A stretch of DNA of 64,000 nucleotides from Elysia chlorotica (GCA_003991915.1 RQTK01000150.1:213671-277670), one strand, 5' to 3'; shown: positions 45,376-59,743, numbered from the stretch's first letter. Numbers and translations: made by a program. The notes: generated from the letters alone by a model not told the origin.

Positions 45376-46689
45376 TGTCTCTGTAAAAAAATTGCCAGAA
45401 AACTCAGTGCATGTAAAAGAAATCAATATACTTGTATGTTTATATATGAACAGTGTGTGTGAACCTATTGGTTCATAATAGTGGTTGGGGTGAATTGGTG
45501 AGAGAAGTGTAAGACTGAGACATGAGAAGGATGGATGGATGGACGAATAGAGAGAGTGAGAGAAAGTCAGGAAGAGTGTGAGAACGATCACAAGGGGTCG
45601 GCTGGTAGTCTTTGTGTTCAAGCAGGAATTTATTGCATACTGCTGCATCCAGCGTAGAATCAGATTCAGAGGAAGAGGACAAAAGCCTATTCTTTGCAGG
45701 GCCCTTTCTTATGATCACCGGTAGTACCGGCGCTTGTAATATTACACCGTCTTTCTCTCCCCAACACATCCCCATCCCTCCTCTTCTTTTCCTATTTGTT
45801 TTGTTTTGGCTCTTAAAGTCACACCTCTGGAGTTTTCTCTCGTGTAGTGAGCATCTTTTCAGTGTGTGTTCAACTACAAGTAGATGTTATATAAATATTT
45901 GTTGGAACTCATTCTTGTTCGTATTAATATTATCCTGTTTAGAAAACCAATAAACTTTGATCTTATTAAAACAAAACTTGTTATTCCGGCCAAATGTTGT
46001 ACGCGACAATGGTAGATCAAGACACAGAGTAATAGATTGTAGATGTTTGAAGTTGGCTAGTGTGGCCATATTTTTCAGGCCAATAAATTAGATTACTTAT
46101 TAATGATAAAAGGTTGACAGTTTTTTTGACTCAGTCTGTTAATCTTATTTCCTAGTTCTGATTTTGAAAGTACAGAGAAGTGACTATGTTATTGTGTTAG
46201 TCACTGAGCCTCTCTGATTTAATTACAATCAATTAGGAGCATTGAAATAGCACCAAAGAAAACCTATTTTATCATGAAGTAACTCAAAGTTCCCACAGAC
46301 AGACACAAATCTATGTGAAACAGATATACAAATATACACCTCAAAATATTCTTACATTTCTAAATTATAAACTTCATTTTAAAGAAACACGTTATTGGGA
46401 TGATAGTTATGAGAAAATATTTACAATGAAGCCATAGCTATAACATTCACAGAGATTGGTAATTTTCTCAATGATTTTAATCTAAAAAGAAAGGAATATT
46501 TTGTTTCTTTTCACATTTGTCTTCTATGTTGAAATACTAATACTAAAACTCTCTTTAAGTCTTAACAGTTTCTATATTTAATACCCCAAATCTATTTTAT
46601 AATTTATACCTATTTTACTACAGCTTCTGTTGCTACTGCTGCAGCTGCTACTACTACTACTACTACTACGAGGGGTGTTCACTATGTTC
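45376..46689. other. Intergenic, no assigned gene
   Basis: A minus frame at 45775-45570 includes RKGPAKNRLLSSSSESDSTL and LEHKDYQPTPCDRSHTLP, which looks mildly protein-like but has no recognisable domain or splice context. Otherwise AT-rich sequence. Confidence 0.35.
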
Positions 46690-46815
<126 letters not shown>

Positions 46816-46979
46816 CTACTACCAAATGTTACATGTACGCACGGAATGGTTATAGAAAAGTAAAAGCATAAAAGATGTTTTGCATTTATAGGCTTCCCCA
46901 GCCTAAACAGACCCGATGACCTCTTCTCACTCACTTTTTCCCCTGTTGATTTTCATTTTCTTATTTTTCTCCTCCTCCT

Positions 46980-46995
46980 GTTTTCCCCTCTCTCA

Positions 46996-47046
<51 letters not shown>

Positions 47047-47272
47047 GTGTTTTTCAGTCTTTCCTAGTCTTTTACTTTATCCGTTTCTCTCCTTGTTTAT
47101 TTCTCTGGGGTCTTATCTCCATCTGGTTCTGAACACCTCTTTGTGTTTGTCTAAAGTATTTTCTATTCTCATCCATAATGGCGTTTTCCCAGCATTATTA
47201 ATTTTGTTGAAACTTCATTTGCATCTCTTTCATCTCCTCCGCGGTCGATAGAGCTGCTTATCCAGCTTCTTC

Positions 47273-47310
<38 letters not shown>

Positions 47311-47315
47311 GCCCG
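46980..47315. repeat. CT-rich region with two (CT)n microsatellites
   Basis: (CT)n at about 46998-47043 and, after a C-run, at 47281-47309. Pyrimidines are on the plus strand. Confidence 0.92.
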
Positions 47316-48270
47316 CTCGCTCTTACTCTTCCCCTCACAAAAACGTGCATACCTGTATGTCTAGGCCCATACCCTATGGGCGTTTCTAATGCCACCTAAC
47401 CGATTGATAGTTGACAACAAAGGCATAGGCCGAGGCTATCTGGTATCCTCAGCATCGGGACAAAAAGGCCAACAACTTTAGAAGGGGAAAAAGGCGGGCT
47501 AATCTGGCGCGTCACGCCTGAGCGGGTACCAGAGCCATTGACGTCTGCCACCTGTCGTGACCAGTCAGTCTTCTCACATAAGTAAATTTTTACATTTCTC
47601 TTCATTTTTAATCCATTGGGTGTTACTTACAAAGACTAAGAGGGAAAATAAGACAACTGAAATTAGTAAACAATAACCACGCAGGTCCAGATAGTCTACG
47701 CCTTAGAGTGATTAAAAAATATTATATCGGTTAATTTATACATTTTAGAGATTCTACATTTCTACGTCACTTCCCTCCTTTGCGAGTATTGGTGGTGTTT
47801 ACCACTGACTGCGAGAGACACAGGACCATGTTCTATTATTTTTCTAATGCGTAGATAACAACAAGAAGAAGCTTTATTGTAATTGCCTTTAATTTACTCT
47901 TCGTGTAGAACCGGCCTTGGTTCAGTGAAAGATCAAATTAACGTTATGGCAACAGAATTAAGTTTGAAACAAATCTTCGCAAGTCAATGAAAATCGGGCA
48001 TTGGCCTATTTTTAACCCCATCTATGATCTAAAACTAGCTTATAACGAGAAACAGGGAAATATATTTTTACTTCCAGACAAATGGACATTTATACCGAAA
48101 TTGATTGATAGTACAGTGTCATTGAATAAAGGAACGCTTACAGTTTATGATTGCTCGTGGTCTGAATTATATTTAAAAAAAAGCATGCTGCATGCTATAT
48201 TCCACACTCGTAAATTTATTGGTTTTGTTTACTGATCACTTTTTGTCCCAAAGCTTGAAAATTTAATGCA
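47316..48270. other. No recognised gene
   Basis: A plus frame at 47987-48235 (82 codons, FNPIYDLKLAYNEKQGNIFL) has no assignable domain. The string GAGGATACCAGATA (minus strand, about 47445-47458) recurs at 53543-53556. Confidence 0.35.
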
Positions 48271-48277
48271 TTCTAGC

Positions 48278-48318
48278 CCCCCCCCCCCCCCCCTCTCTCT
48301 CTCTCTCTCCCTCTCTCA
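48278..48318. repeat. Poly-C run joined to (CT)n
   Basis: About 15 C residues followed directly by CT repeats. Confidence 0.9.
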
Positions 48319-49409
48319 TTGACTAGAAAATATGCAGGATGGGAAAAAAATGTTTGAATTAAAACCGGTGAAGTGTTATTGCTGTATTTAGACTAGCGCA
48401 GAAAGTTTTGTGCACTGTCGCACTTATATACACAAAACTTATCCGAATTAGAAAAAAAAACATAAACCGAAATAGAACAAATTCTGGTACCCCGTGAGGC
48501 AACACGAAAAGTTTCACACTTAAGATCCGACACTCGTTACCGTAAAATGTGTGCCGTGAGAACCTAGGAAACGTTTAACCATGAGGTATATTATTATAAT
48601 AATTATCTTTACTCTCCAACCAAAGATCAGTGAAATATATATACTTCACATAATATGCAAAAGCTAGACTAATAGCGCACGCACACACACGAATTATTGT
48701 AATTGTATTACATTTGTATTTTTTATATGGAAGCATTATAATCAATAATGCAGATGTTGGCTGCATAGGGACGGTTTTCTCCTTGCGTGAGATCGCCTCT
48801 TGATACACGGGTTCTATATGTAATTGTAAAGCTGCAGAGGATATGAGCTATTGAATGATAAGATGTGACAGCGCTGTTGACCATATACCTATAGAAGCCA
48901 CTTAATTACTTTGTAGCTAATGGTTTTGCAGCGTGTATTCTGCGGGTTGCTTGTTTCAAGTGCATACTGACTAGAAGAAGAACTAAGTCAAAGAGGTCAT
49001 TCAGAGCGCCCAAGACGAATCACGTAATTAAAATCAATGTGAATAAATTTTAGATCTTATAAGTTATATTCACATTTTGCGGGAGAACGGTGTGTCGTGG
49101 AACAAGGCGCGCCGCCAGTGGGTTACCCCGGTGATGCGCTCAGGTTGTCCGCGAATGCACGCCTTTATGGTTAGCAAAGAATCTAGAGCCGGCATTATTG
49201 CATCTTGTTACGCAGTCTATTGTTCCTGACCCCACCGAGCACCGGTGTGACCACGGCCTGCCACATTCTGAATTGTTTTTTTTAGTATCTGGAGTCGTTG
49301 TTATAAATTATGGCAAAATATTGTTTTACCTACCACGTCATGACTAATGTATGTCATGGTCTCATTTGATGCTGTGTTTTTATGTTTTTTTTTTTTTTTT
49401 TTTAATATT
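48319..49409. other. No recognised feature
   Basis: Mostly AT-rich, with a GC-richer patch at 49080-49250 that shows no coding signal. Confidence 0.45.
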
Positions 49410-49430
49410 GCTGTTAATGCTCTATCACCC

Positions 49431-51366
49431 TGTAGACATAGAAACCCGTTTTTATCTACTTTCTATCTTTTAATTGAGCTAAGGTAGTACATGTATCACT
49501 CTCATGCCGCGGAGCAGCTTTGGATACTTCCCATTATGTCGTATCTATATTTATGCTTTATTGTGCAATGTTCGGGCTGTTTTCTTTCTACCACATCAAC
49601 AGAGACTTGGTTAAGTGCCTAAATATTCTACTTCTGGCTCTGAACAGTAAACGATCATAATGTTAATGTCTAGAGATGTTTGGTGTTCTATATAGTCTTT
49701 CGTTTTGAAAAAATTATTACTCTTAAAAACTAGTAATGGACTTTCTCTTCTTTGATCTACCAGATTACAATATATTTAAATCTTATTATAGTCGAGACAT
49801 TTTTTCCTTCTGACAAAGAAATGTGACCAAAGCGTTTGAGGGTAGAAAAATAAGGCGTTTGTCCACTTAATGGCTACCTCTTTTCTTACATTACATTTTA
49901 AAGCCTGTTGTTATAATCTTATACACTCTACTGTATAATTATATGTCTAGTCAACCTGCTCATACATTCAGGCATTGTAGTTCCTGTAGAGTAGTTGAGT
50001 CCCACATCGTGTTGGAGACGCTTTACTATTTAATTGCAGCAAGCTTGTTTTTACACTGGCTTCAACAACGCTCTTGGTATTTTGATTGTCAACCTTAACT
50101 TGATCATGTATTTAATGGTCGCTTTTTAAAAATGTTTTAGAGCCCAAGGTCACAAAATAAAACCTTTAAACATAGCCTAAAAGTAGAATATAATGTTTTG
50201 TACGTAGCTGCAAAAATATTTTGCTGAGTACATTTTTTAGATTTGAAGAATTCTTATTAAAGTCGAGTCTTTTTTTCTTCCCGACATAAATACTTGACCA
50301 ACGTGTTTGGGGGTAGGAAAATAAGGCTTTTGTCCAGTTTATGATCGCTGTTTTTTGAACATTTAACGTATAATATTGTTATAATCTTATTCACTCTACT
50401 CTATAATTATATGTCATGTTGACGATCTAATCGTAATTTTGAGTTGGAACATTTTTATGTATCATTAAATTAAACGTTTTAGCGGCTGAAAGTCTAAGAT
50501 TGAATCGGAAATCGATGATTAAGGAACGTCCAAAACCCGAGAAAGGGGCTTAATACGTTTGTCCTCACTTCACCCAGTTGTTAAATCAGTAGTACTGTAC
50601 CAATAAACGCATCTGCTTAAATTCATTGGCAGTCTCTAAGTAAAAAGATTTTGTGAAGTAACCAAACTCGCGCGCTGATTCCAACAGTCAATTCTCATAA
50701 GGAGGAAAGATGTAGGTAGATCAGTGGACAATGTTCACAAATAGCTTTGTATAGTGTTTTAATAGCACAGAAAAAAATATTTCATCAGCTTTTTGTCCCT
50801 GAGACTTTCTCAATACAACCATGTATAAAATGAATACGGTCTTAACCCTTCGGCAAACTTTGCCCTTTGTTAGGACCGATTCCTTCGGACATCCTAATCG
50901 TCGGCTCAGTGCGCCGCAAGGGATTTCCAATCCGCAAGGCGACAACGGATAACATAAATACGCCGCTAGGGCATGTGTTGTTCTGCTCGCTCATTGGCTC
51001 CACAAGTCTATGATATAGCTATGATTGGACGCAATTGCAGATTCCTTTACCTGTGTCTCCGTCTTTGCTATGGACCTTGTTATACCTTTGTTATGTCTTA
51101 GTGGTTCCACTCCTGGTGGAATACCAGAGTGGTTTTACCCCAAGAGTGCTCGGAGATAACTTCTTCAGTATTGCGACTCACGTTGAATTACACCTTTTCT
51201 GCCTTTTGGGGGCATAGTAAGAATGATTTTTATTGTGATATAATTTGAAACCAGGGGCGAGCTTTGAAGAATGCAAAATAATTAGTACCCATGTTCGTAT
51301 AGAGTAAAACCAGTCCTGTGGGTTTTACTGTTTTCGCCATCTTTGTACAAAAGGGTTTCCTCTTAG
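49431..51366 (+). repeat. Large direct repeat, copy A (about 1.94 kb)
   Basis: Almost identical to 52085-54066. Shared sequence runs from TAGACATAGAAACCCGTTTT through TCGTCGGCTCAGTGCGCCGC to AAAAGGGTTTCCTCTTAG. Internally, 49780-49955 and 50255-50425 are diverged copies of each other (both have GAGGGTAGAAAAATAAGG- or GGGGGTAGGAAAATAAGG-type strings). A 60-codon frame near 51035-51217 recurs in copy A' with changes and is not clearly a gene. Confidence 0.93.
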
Positions 51367-51430
51367 TGGTAAGGACGTACAGCTGGACTTGTGCTGGACT
51401 TGTTGGATAACCATGCAGTAATGAGTAGTA

Positions 51431-51575
<145 letters not shown>

Positions 51576-52084
51576 AGAGTGTATAAGATTATAACAACAG
51601 GCTTTAAAATGTAATGTAAGAAAAGAGTTAGCCATTAAGTGGACAAACGCCTTATTTTTCTACCCTCAATTCGGTCACATTTCTTTGTCAGAAGGAAAAA
51701 ATGTCTCGACTATAATAAGATTTAAATATATTGTAATCTGGTAGATCAAAGAAGAGAAAGTCCATTACTAGTTTTTAAGAGTAATAATTTTTTCAAAACG
51801 AAATACTATATAGAACACCAAAAAAATCTAGACATTAACATTATGATCGTTTACTGTTCAGAAGTAGAATATTTAGGCACTTAACCAAGTCTCTGTTGAT
51901 GTGGTAGAAAGAAAACAGCCCGAACATTGCACAATAAAGCATAAATATAGATACGACATAATGGGAAGTATCCAAAGCTGCTCCGCGGCATGAGAGTGAT
52001 ACATGTACTACCTTAGCTCAATTAAAAGATAGAAAGTAGATAAAAACGGGTTTCTATGTCTAGAGGGTGATAAAGCATTAACAG
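51576..52084 (-). repeat. Inverted copy of the first 0.5 kb of the large repeat
   Basis: Reverse complement of 49410-49929. It ends at 52084, immediately next to copy A', which begins at 52085 with CCTCTAGACATAGAAACCCG. The two therefore form an essentially spacer-free palindrome with arms of about 500 bp. Confidence 0.93.
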
Positions 52085-54063
52085 CCCTCTAGACATAGAA
52101 ACCCGTTTTTATCTACCTTTCTATTTTTAATTGAGCTAAGGTAGTACATGTATCACTCTCATGCCGCGGAGCAGCTTTGGATACTTCCCATTATGGCGTA
52201 TCTATATTTATGCTTTATTGTGCAATGTTCGGACTGTTCTCTTTCTACCACATCAACAGAGACTTGGTTAAGTGCCTAAATATTCTACTTCTGGCTCTGA
52301 ACAGTAAACGATCATAATGTTAATGTCTAGAGATGTTTGGTGTTCTATATAGTCTTTCGTTTTGAAAAAAAAAATATTATTCTTAAAAACTAGTAATGGA
52401 CTTTCTCTTCTTTGATCTACCAGATTACAATATATTTAAATCTTATTATAATCGAGGCATTTTTTTCCTTCTGACAAAGAAATGTGACCAAAGCGTTTGA
52501 GGGTAGAAAAATAAGGCGTTTGTCCACTTAATGGCTACCTCTTTTCTTACATTACATTTTAAAGCCTGTTGTTATAATCTTATACACTCTACTGTATAAT
52601 TATATATGTCTAGTCAACCTGCTCATACATTCAGGCATTGTAGTTCCTGTAAAGTAGTAGAGTCCCACATCGTGTTGGAGACGCTTTACTATTTAATTGC
52701 AGCAAGCTTGTTTTTACACTGGCTTCAACAACGCTATTGGTATTTTGATTGTCAACCTTAACTTGATCATGTATTTAATGGTCGCTTTTTAAAAATGTTT
52801 TAGAGCCCAAGGTCACAAAATAAAACCTTTAAACATAGCCTTAAAGTGGAATATGTCTTGTACGTAGCTGCAAAAATATTTTGCTGAGTACATTTTTTAG
52901 ATTTGAAGAATTCTTATTAAAGTCGAGTCATTTTTTCCTCCCGACATAAATACTTGGCCAACGTGTTTGGGGGTAGGAAAATAAGGCTTTTGTCCAGTTT
53001 ATGATCCCTTTTTTTTTGGACATTTAACGTATAATATTATCATAATCTTATTCACTCTACTCTATAATTATATGTCATGTTGACGATCTAATCGTAATTT
53101 TGAGTTAGAACACGTTTTAGCGGCTGAATGTTTAAGATTGAATCGGAAATCGATGATTAAGGAACGTCCAAAACCCGAGCAAGGGGCCTAATACGTTTGT
53201 CCTCACTTCATCCAGTTGTTAAATCAGTAGTACTGTACCAATAAACGCATCTGCTTAAATTCATTGGCAGTCTCTGTCAAAAGATTTTGTGAAGTAAACA
53301 AGATAGCGCGCAGTTTCCAACTGTCACTTCTCATAAGGAAGAAAGATGTTGGTAGATTGGCTGGAATAATTTAATTTATGTTGGCAAATATTTTTGAAAA
53401 GAAGTCTAGTTTTGATTCTTTCGTGTTTATATAGCAAAGAGAATGTAATGTTTGAACAGCTTTTCGTCTGATACTTGCTCAATACAATCATGTATAATAT
53501 GAATAAGCTCTTTTCGTCAAACTTTGCCCTTTGTTAGGACCGAGGATACCAGATAACCTCGGTTAGGACCGATTCCTTCGGACATCCTAATCGTCGGCTC
53601 AGTGCGCCGCAAGGGATTTCCAATCCGCAAGGCGACAACGGATGACATAAACACGCCGCTAGGGCATGTGTTGTTCTGCTCGCTCATTGTCTCCATAAGT
53701 CTATGACATAGCTATGATTGGACGCAATTGCAGACTCTTTACCTGTGTCTCCGTCTTTGCTATGGGTCTTGTTATACCCTTGTTATGTCTTACTCTCTTA
53801 GTGATTCCACTCCTGGTGGAATCCCTGAGTGGTTTTACCCCAAGAGTGCTCGGAGAGAACTTCTTCAGTCTTGCGACTCACGTTGAATTACACCCTTTCT
53901 GCCTTTTGGGGGCATAACAAGAATGATTTTTATTGTGATATAATTTGAAACCAGGGGCGAGCTTTGAAGAATGCAAAATAATTAGTACCCATGTTTGTAT
54001 AGAGTAAAACCAGTTCTGTAGATTTTGCTGTTTTCGCCAACTTTGTACAAAAGGGTTTCCTCT

Positions 54064-54066
<3 letters not shown>
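52085..54066 (+). repeat. Large direct repeat, copy A' (about 1.98 kb)
   Basis: Second direct copy of 49431-51366. Differences include a replaced segment near 53355-53520, which adds a small hairpin (CCGAGGATACCAGATAACCT then CGG at 53542-53564), and small indels. It runs straight into a (TAG)n array at its 3' end. Confidence 0.93.
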
Positions 54067-54143
<77 letters not shown>

Positions 54144-54144
54144 A

Positions 54145-54226
<82 letters not shown>

Positions 54227-54227
54227 C
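54064..54227. repeat. (TAG)n trinucleotide microsatellite, second array
   Basis: About 54 TAG units with one AAT interruption, followed by a short third patch at 54342-54365. Confidence 0.97.
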
Positions 54228-54388
54228 TTTGTCTACTTGTCTTATCTGTTGGTCTAAGCTAGACCTAGGTTTGTGGCTGTCCCTTTCTAACCTATTTTCA
54301 CCTTATTCCAGTATTAGTACTAGCATCATTATTTGGTCAGGAGTAGTAGTAGTAGTAGTAGTAGTAAATAATAATAAATTACGTGGAA

Positions 54389-54563
54389 CTGGAAGTCAAG
54401 ACTTCCAGCAGTTAAGTGCCTTGAGGTCGTGTAGGTCAGCACCCCTGCTAGTTCCACATCATAAGCTCTGCCTTTACTGCTGTCTCGCTGGGCAGTGGGC
54501 ATCCGTAAGGACGTACAGCTGGACTTGTGCTGGACTTGTTGGATAACCATGCATAATGAATAG
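54389..54563. repeat. Segment shared with the junction after copy A
   Basis: The string AAGGACGTACAGCTGGACTT, continuing GTGCTGGACTTGTTGGATAA, at 54507-54550 recurs at 51371-51414, on the other side of the palindrome. A 20-bp near-palindrome CTGGAAGTCAAGACTTCCAG is at 54389-54408. Confidence 0.8.
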
Positions 54564-55239
54564 TTCTTAGATAAGAAGAGAGGAAGGGAGAAGTGAGGAA
54601 ATAGAGCGAATAGGGAGAGAGAAAGAGAGACAAATGGTGTAGATTACATGATATAGTTAACTTCACTGCGTTTAGTTTAAATTCGATTGGGTGGAATTCG
54701 CTTTTGGTCTTTTTTTCTGCGAGTCGACTTCCGCGTTTGAAACTCCTTTGCAGTCTTGCCCGTAAAAGTAAATTTATATAATGTTTTTTTGACTCCGAGA
54801 GAGAGACTTAATATTGTGTTTACCGATGTTCACTTGAAAGCGTCAGACTAAATATAAAACCAGCACTATTTCCCCCTTTATAATTATGTCTTTTTCGGCT
54901 TCTCCGGTTATTTTAACACCAGCAGTTAACAGTGAGACAAATAATGTCTTGAGTGAATGCCATTACAAAAGGCATATGAAGTGCACAAGGCTTGAATTGC
55001 TTTCTCTTCTTTTCCGATTTAATTTCAAACGTTTGTTATTTCATGTGTAGAATTGTACCAACATGCCCTAAGATTTAGACTTCTGAAAATTTTCATTGTC
55101 ATTTTAAAAAAAAATAGCTGTCAGCAAAGATACCGCAATTCCTTTGCCCTTTTTGCACACTGAAATGTGGGATATGGGTGGGTACGAATCGGTGCCAACA
55201 TTTCCAACATTTTGCCCCTGTCTCATCTATCTCCGAGTG
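54564..55239. other. No recognised feature
   Basis: AT-rich sequence without clear features. Confidence 0.45.
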
Positions 55240-55266
55240 TTATCTTCCTCTCTGTCTATCTGTCTG

Positions 55267-55308
<42 letters not shown>

Positions 55309-55411
55309 AGTGTCTCTCTTTCTCAGTGTCTCTCTTTCTGCCTGCCTATCTTCGACTCTGCCTCTGTCTGCCTCTCTTTGTCCATAATAACTATCTCTTT
55401 TTTTCTCTGTC

Positions 55412-55445
<34 letters not shown>

Positions 55446-55758
55446 GATCTCCTCTTTCTCTCTCTCGATCTCCTCTCTTGAACTCCCCTCTTTCTGACTC
55501 TCGATATCCTTCTCTCTTTTCCAATAATAAAAATACGTTTATTTGTTACTTCCCATTTGTACGAGTATTCAATGTTGTGTGTGTTTTCAACAGCTTTGTC
55601 TTCGAGCTCGACTGTCTGTTTGCCTCTCCCTGTTCGCTCCTCCCATCCTCTCCATCTCTCTCTGTCTCTTTGTCTCTCTCTCTGTCTCTCTGTCTCTCTC
55701 TTTCTCTCTCTCTCTGTCTCTGATTTGGTTATTCTCTGTCTTTCTCACTATCTCAGTT

Positions 55759-55831
<73 letters not shown>

Positions 55832-55915
55832 GTCTCTTTCTGCTTGCCATCTCCTCTGCCTCTGTATGCCTCTCTTTACCCTCTCTCTCTTTCTCCCCTC
55901 TCCTCTCACTCACTC
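55240..55915. repeat. Extended CT-rich microsatellite region
   Basis: Several (CT)n and (TCTG)n-like tracts, the purest at about 55760-55828. The Ser/Leu-rich open frames on plus and the Arg/Glu-rich frames on minus come from the dinucleotide repeat. Confidence 0.95.
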
Positions 55916-57298
55916 ACTCTTTCGTTCTATGGTCTTGCAGGCTGCCGCGTCAGTAACTTCGAAAGAGTTGAATTCCTCCACACCTCTTATTTGATTCCTT
56001 TTTGGTCCAGCTAAATGATATGCGCATTGTGCCATCTTTATTGGGCTGTTATTTTGTTTTTACAGGGTCCATCTCTGTGTGGGTAGACAAATTTAATAAA
56101 TTCAGCAGTCTGCTTGTCTTATGTTGTTGTGCTACACCATTATTTTATGACTCGCCGTTAGTTGCAGTCGTGGAGGGAACCATCACGGGGGGCATCCAGT
56201 GAATCTGGCATAACCTACTTTATGTGGAGTTTAGTATAATCCCGACAGAGGGGATAAAATCATGTTCTCATGGATTATTTATTGGTCAGCTTTCTTCATC
56301 TTACCCTCCCCCCCTTCCTTTTTTTTGGTTAAATACTATTTGTTTTTACTTTACTTTCTGGCCGTTTTTGGTTGGTTTTGCGAATTATATTTTATTATTT
56401 CACTTATGTTTACTGATACCCCACTGGTTTGTTCTAAAGAAAAAGTAATTCTTCGTCGTCTTTATAATGTCTTTCAGTGCAAACCTCTGCCGCCAGAATA
56501 TACAACTTTTGTTCATAACTCTGTCGACATTTACTATGAAAATTTCTGTCATTCTATGGTCCAGTTCCACTTGAAAGTACCAATTCTGAGTTTATGATAA
56601 TTGTTGAAGTTGATTTGTCCGCTTCTCAATTTTGCAGATACTGATTTACACTGTACATTCAATCATGTACCACGGAAGTGAACTTGTATAAAAGGTAAAC
56701 CTATCGCGAGACTAACGTACTCGGTTCCAAGACTGAGAACTCCTCAAATGTCTCATCAAGGTTTATCCTGGGGAAAAATGCTTTAAGCTAATGTTTATGA
56801 AGTACAAGTATCAGTTTACTCTGAATATAACAGAGTCGGCAAGGCGGTTTTTTTTTGTGTCACGAAGAAAATGTAAAACAACATATTATTAACATGATAT
56901 TACATGGAGGAAAAATGTATTCAATGTACTATTTAAGTATTATGACGATGGAGAAATGCATCTCATTGCAACCCCCCCCCTTTTTTTTTTTTAAATAGGA
57001 CGTTAACATTGTAGATATCAACAATATTAAAAATACTTACAACATTTTGCAACCCTGTCTAGGTTGGTCTGAAAAAAAAGTAAAGAAGTAAATAATTAAA
57101 ATTCAGAACGCCTCAACAATTTTAATTTTCATAACAATTAACATCAATTTGCACGACCTCATTCATAAAGATATGCGTTGTCATAATGCCAATAGAGAGA
57201 TTTAGTATAGTAATGACATCTCTAGTTTCAGTTTATAAGTCTGTTTATTCATAACGTCAACGTTTTTTTTTAATTGTTTCGGCTCTGTTTATCCATTA

Positions 57299-57300
<2 letters not shown>
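55916..57300. other. No recognised gene
   Basis: Open frames at 56002-56597 lack recognisable motifs and start context. AT-rich sequence otherwise. Confidence 0.4.

Positions 57301-57335
<35 letters not shown>
57301..57335. repeat. (AG)n microsatellite
   Basis: About 17 AG units. It is the one clear purine-strand dinucleotide array in this half of the window. Confidence 0.93.
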
Positions 57336-57336
<1 letters not shown>

Positions 57337-57764
57337 GTGATACATGTAGATAGACAGAGAGAAAATAAAGAAACAGAGATACAGAGAGACAGACAGTCTG
57401 AATTGTTGAGACAATAAAGCTCAGGCCCAAGGAATCAAATTATACCACTATCCTGGTATTTTCCACGACCACCCCTTATGCAAACAAGCAATGGTGGTAT
57501 ATGCACTACGATTGATTCAGTCGCTAATTCTTTCTCTGTCTCTCTATTGAAAAACGTCAATTATGCATGTGACAAATTCTCTATAGCTGAATCCTCTAGT
57601 TCAAACAGTAAATTATTAAAAACTCAACTGTAATAAATATGTGAAGAAAGAACATCCACAATCTGAAATCTCTCTCTGGTTTGTCTTTTGTGATATAATA
57701 GTTTGACTGCCTTTGTCTATTCTCCTCCTACCCTTTTTTGTCTTTCTCTTCCTCTCACTCTCTC

Positions 57765-58006
57765 GGGGGGCGCGGTGGCCTCGTGATAGAACATAGGCTT
57801 CCGACGCAAAAGGTCCAAGTCGAGCCCTGGCGATTTCGCTCCCTATCGGTTGGTGTCAGTTTAATGTGATCGGATAAGACATTAGTCGTGGCATCCCCGC
57901 TCTGTCTCGTGTGTGGCAGCACAAGGAATTGTCAGACGTCAGTCTTGGGGCCCGTGTACAATATAACCTATATAGTACTGATGTTGGACGTTAAACAAAC
58001 TCAGCT
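57765..58006 (+). mobile_element. SINE copy (near full length)
   Basis: It begins GGGGGGCGCGGTGGCC, with TGATAGAACATAGGCTTCC and GGTCCAAGTCGAGCCCTGG as A- and B-box-like elements. The body has TGGTGTCAGTTTAATGTGAT, CTCTGTCTCGTGTGTGGCAG and AGTCTTGGGGCCCGTG, and it ends GGACGTTAAACAAACTCAGC. Same family as 31106-31354. Confidence 0.88.
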
Positions 58007-59000
58007 ACATCTCACTCTTTCTGTCTCTCCCCCCTCTCTCTGTCTCTCTCTCACTCACTCACCCGCTACTATATCGCACTGCCCATCTCTGCAAGTTTGC
58101 CGCTGTGCTCCCGAACTTAGTGAGTCATGCTCACAGAAACTACGATAATGAGCGTTTGGACTCAAATTTCATTTTATGAATGTATGCTTGGTAGATTCAT
58201 AAAGCAGTTGTGCATATATTGGGGTAGAACAATGTGTGAACAATAGGACCTGAGCCCCAAGTTGAGGGCAAAGACAATTTTTTGGAAGTGCTGCTTGGTC
58301 ATAGGTAAGGAAATGTAAGGAGTACAATTAAATTTTGAAACCTTACAATCTGACTCAGAAAGGGAGGAGGAGGGAGAGAGATAAAGGGATAGATAGATAG
58401 ATAGATAGAGAGAGATTAGATAGATAGAGAGAGTAGGCACCGTATAAAGTATATTTTTGAAGAGGGGAAAAGGGGGGGGGGGGGAAAAGAAGAAAACCAA
58501 AGAGTGGGAGAAGAGATGAAATCTCATAAACTATGGAGAAATATGACAAAGCTGGTGGGGTGCATTGACTTTTTTTTTTCCAAGCAAATGTCCCTGTTTT
58601 GTATAACGTTATTGCAGCTATTGATCGAACCGTTCTTCAGAAACACGTATTTGTACAGTGTATAAATTGTCATCTGCCTGCTGCCATTTCCTTGTGGCCC
58701 CACTTGTGAAGGAATCGTAAAGACTTGGCTCTTTATTGTGTACGAAGTCAGTGGCTGATATTAAGTTTCTTGTACAAATGCACAAATGTACTTAAACAAA
58801 CAAAAAAATTATCGATGCAATACATTGTCATTAACAATATTTAGAACTGTCAGAATTATTCTTCATATTATTTATTAACAAGATTAAACCCTTCATGTAT
58901 AATCCGTGTCCCCTCTTTTCCAAGCACACTCATAGTTACATGATCGCCTGTCTCCCCTTTCCGTTTCTTTTGTTTGCAACATTCACTTTTTTCTCCCTGA
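58007..59000. other. No gene; GA-rich patches
   Basis: Includes a GA/GATA-rich patch at 58358-58435, with (GATA)n at 58388-58410, and a G-run at 58467-58483. Confidence 0.55.
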
Positions 59001-59010
59001 TCTTCCTGTC

Positions 59011-59012
59011 CC

Positions 59013-59083
<71 letters not shown>

Positions 59084-59100
59084 ATCTCTCTCCCTCCCTC
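59011..59100. repeat. (CT)n microsatellite
   Basis: About 35 CT units followed by CCCT-rich sequence. Confidence 0.96.
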
Positions 59101-59579
59101 CCTATATGTTTTGTGTCCCGGTCTGTCTGCCTGCCTGTCTATATGTGTGCATGTGTGTCTATTTTACCCCCCCCCCCCCTCCGCCCTTCCAAATCAACTC
59201 ACCCACAACCGGGTTCTCTTCTAGACGATTACCAGTGTAGGCCCTATGTGATGTGTGTATCGCCACCCCATCCCACCCTCCCCTCCCACCGTTTCCACGT
59301 TCCCTTATGACGGGGGGTGAACCCGCGCGCATCACGATCGATCGATTGCCTGACAGCTGCAAAACGGGGCGATTCCCTCCTTTTTTTTTCTCTCTCTCTC
59401 TCTTCTTGTTCTTCTTTAACTTTGGTTTCTTTCATCTCTTCTCTCGTGATTGTCCCGTACACATAATTTCATTTCAGTGATTAGATTTTTTTTCCTTTTT
59501 TAATTGTTTGTCTTTTATCTTTTGGGTAATTTTATTTAGCCTTCCCTTCAACCTTTTATGCTGTGTGTGGGTGCCCCCC

Positions 59580-59663
59580 TTCTCTCTGTCTCTCTCTCTG
59601 TCTCTCTGTCTCTCTCTCTCTCTCTCTATCTCTCTCATCATCTCTCATCTCTTCTCTATCTTC

Positions 59664-59743
<80 letters not shown>

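Noticed and set aside
55144-55956. Ser/Leu-rich plus frames and Arg/Glu-rich minus frames up to about 137 codons
   Set aside because: They follow from CT dinucleotide repeats. No start context, no domain, several overlapping frames open at once.
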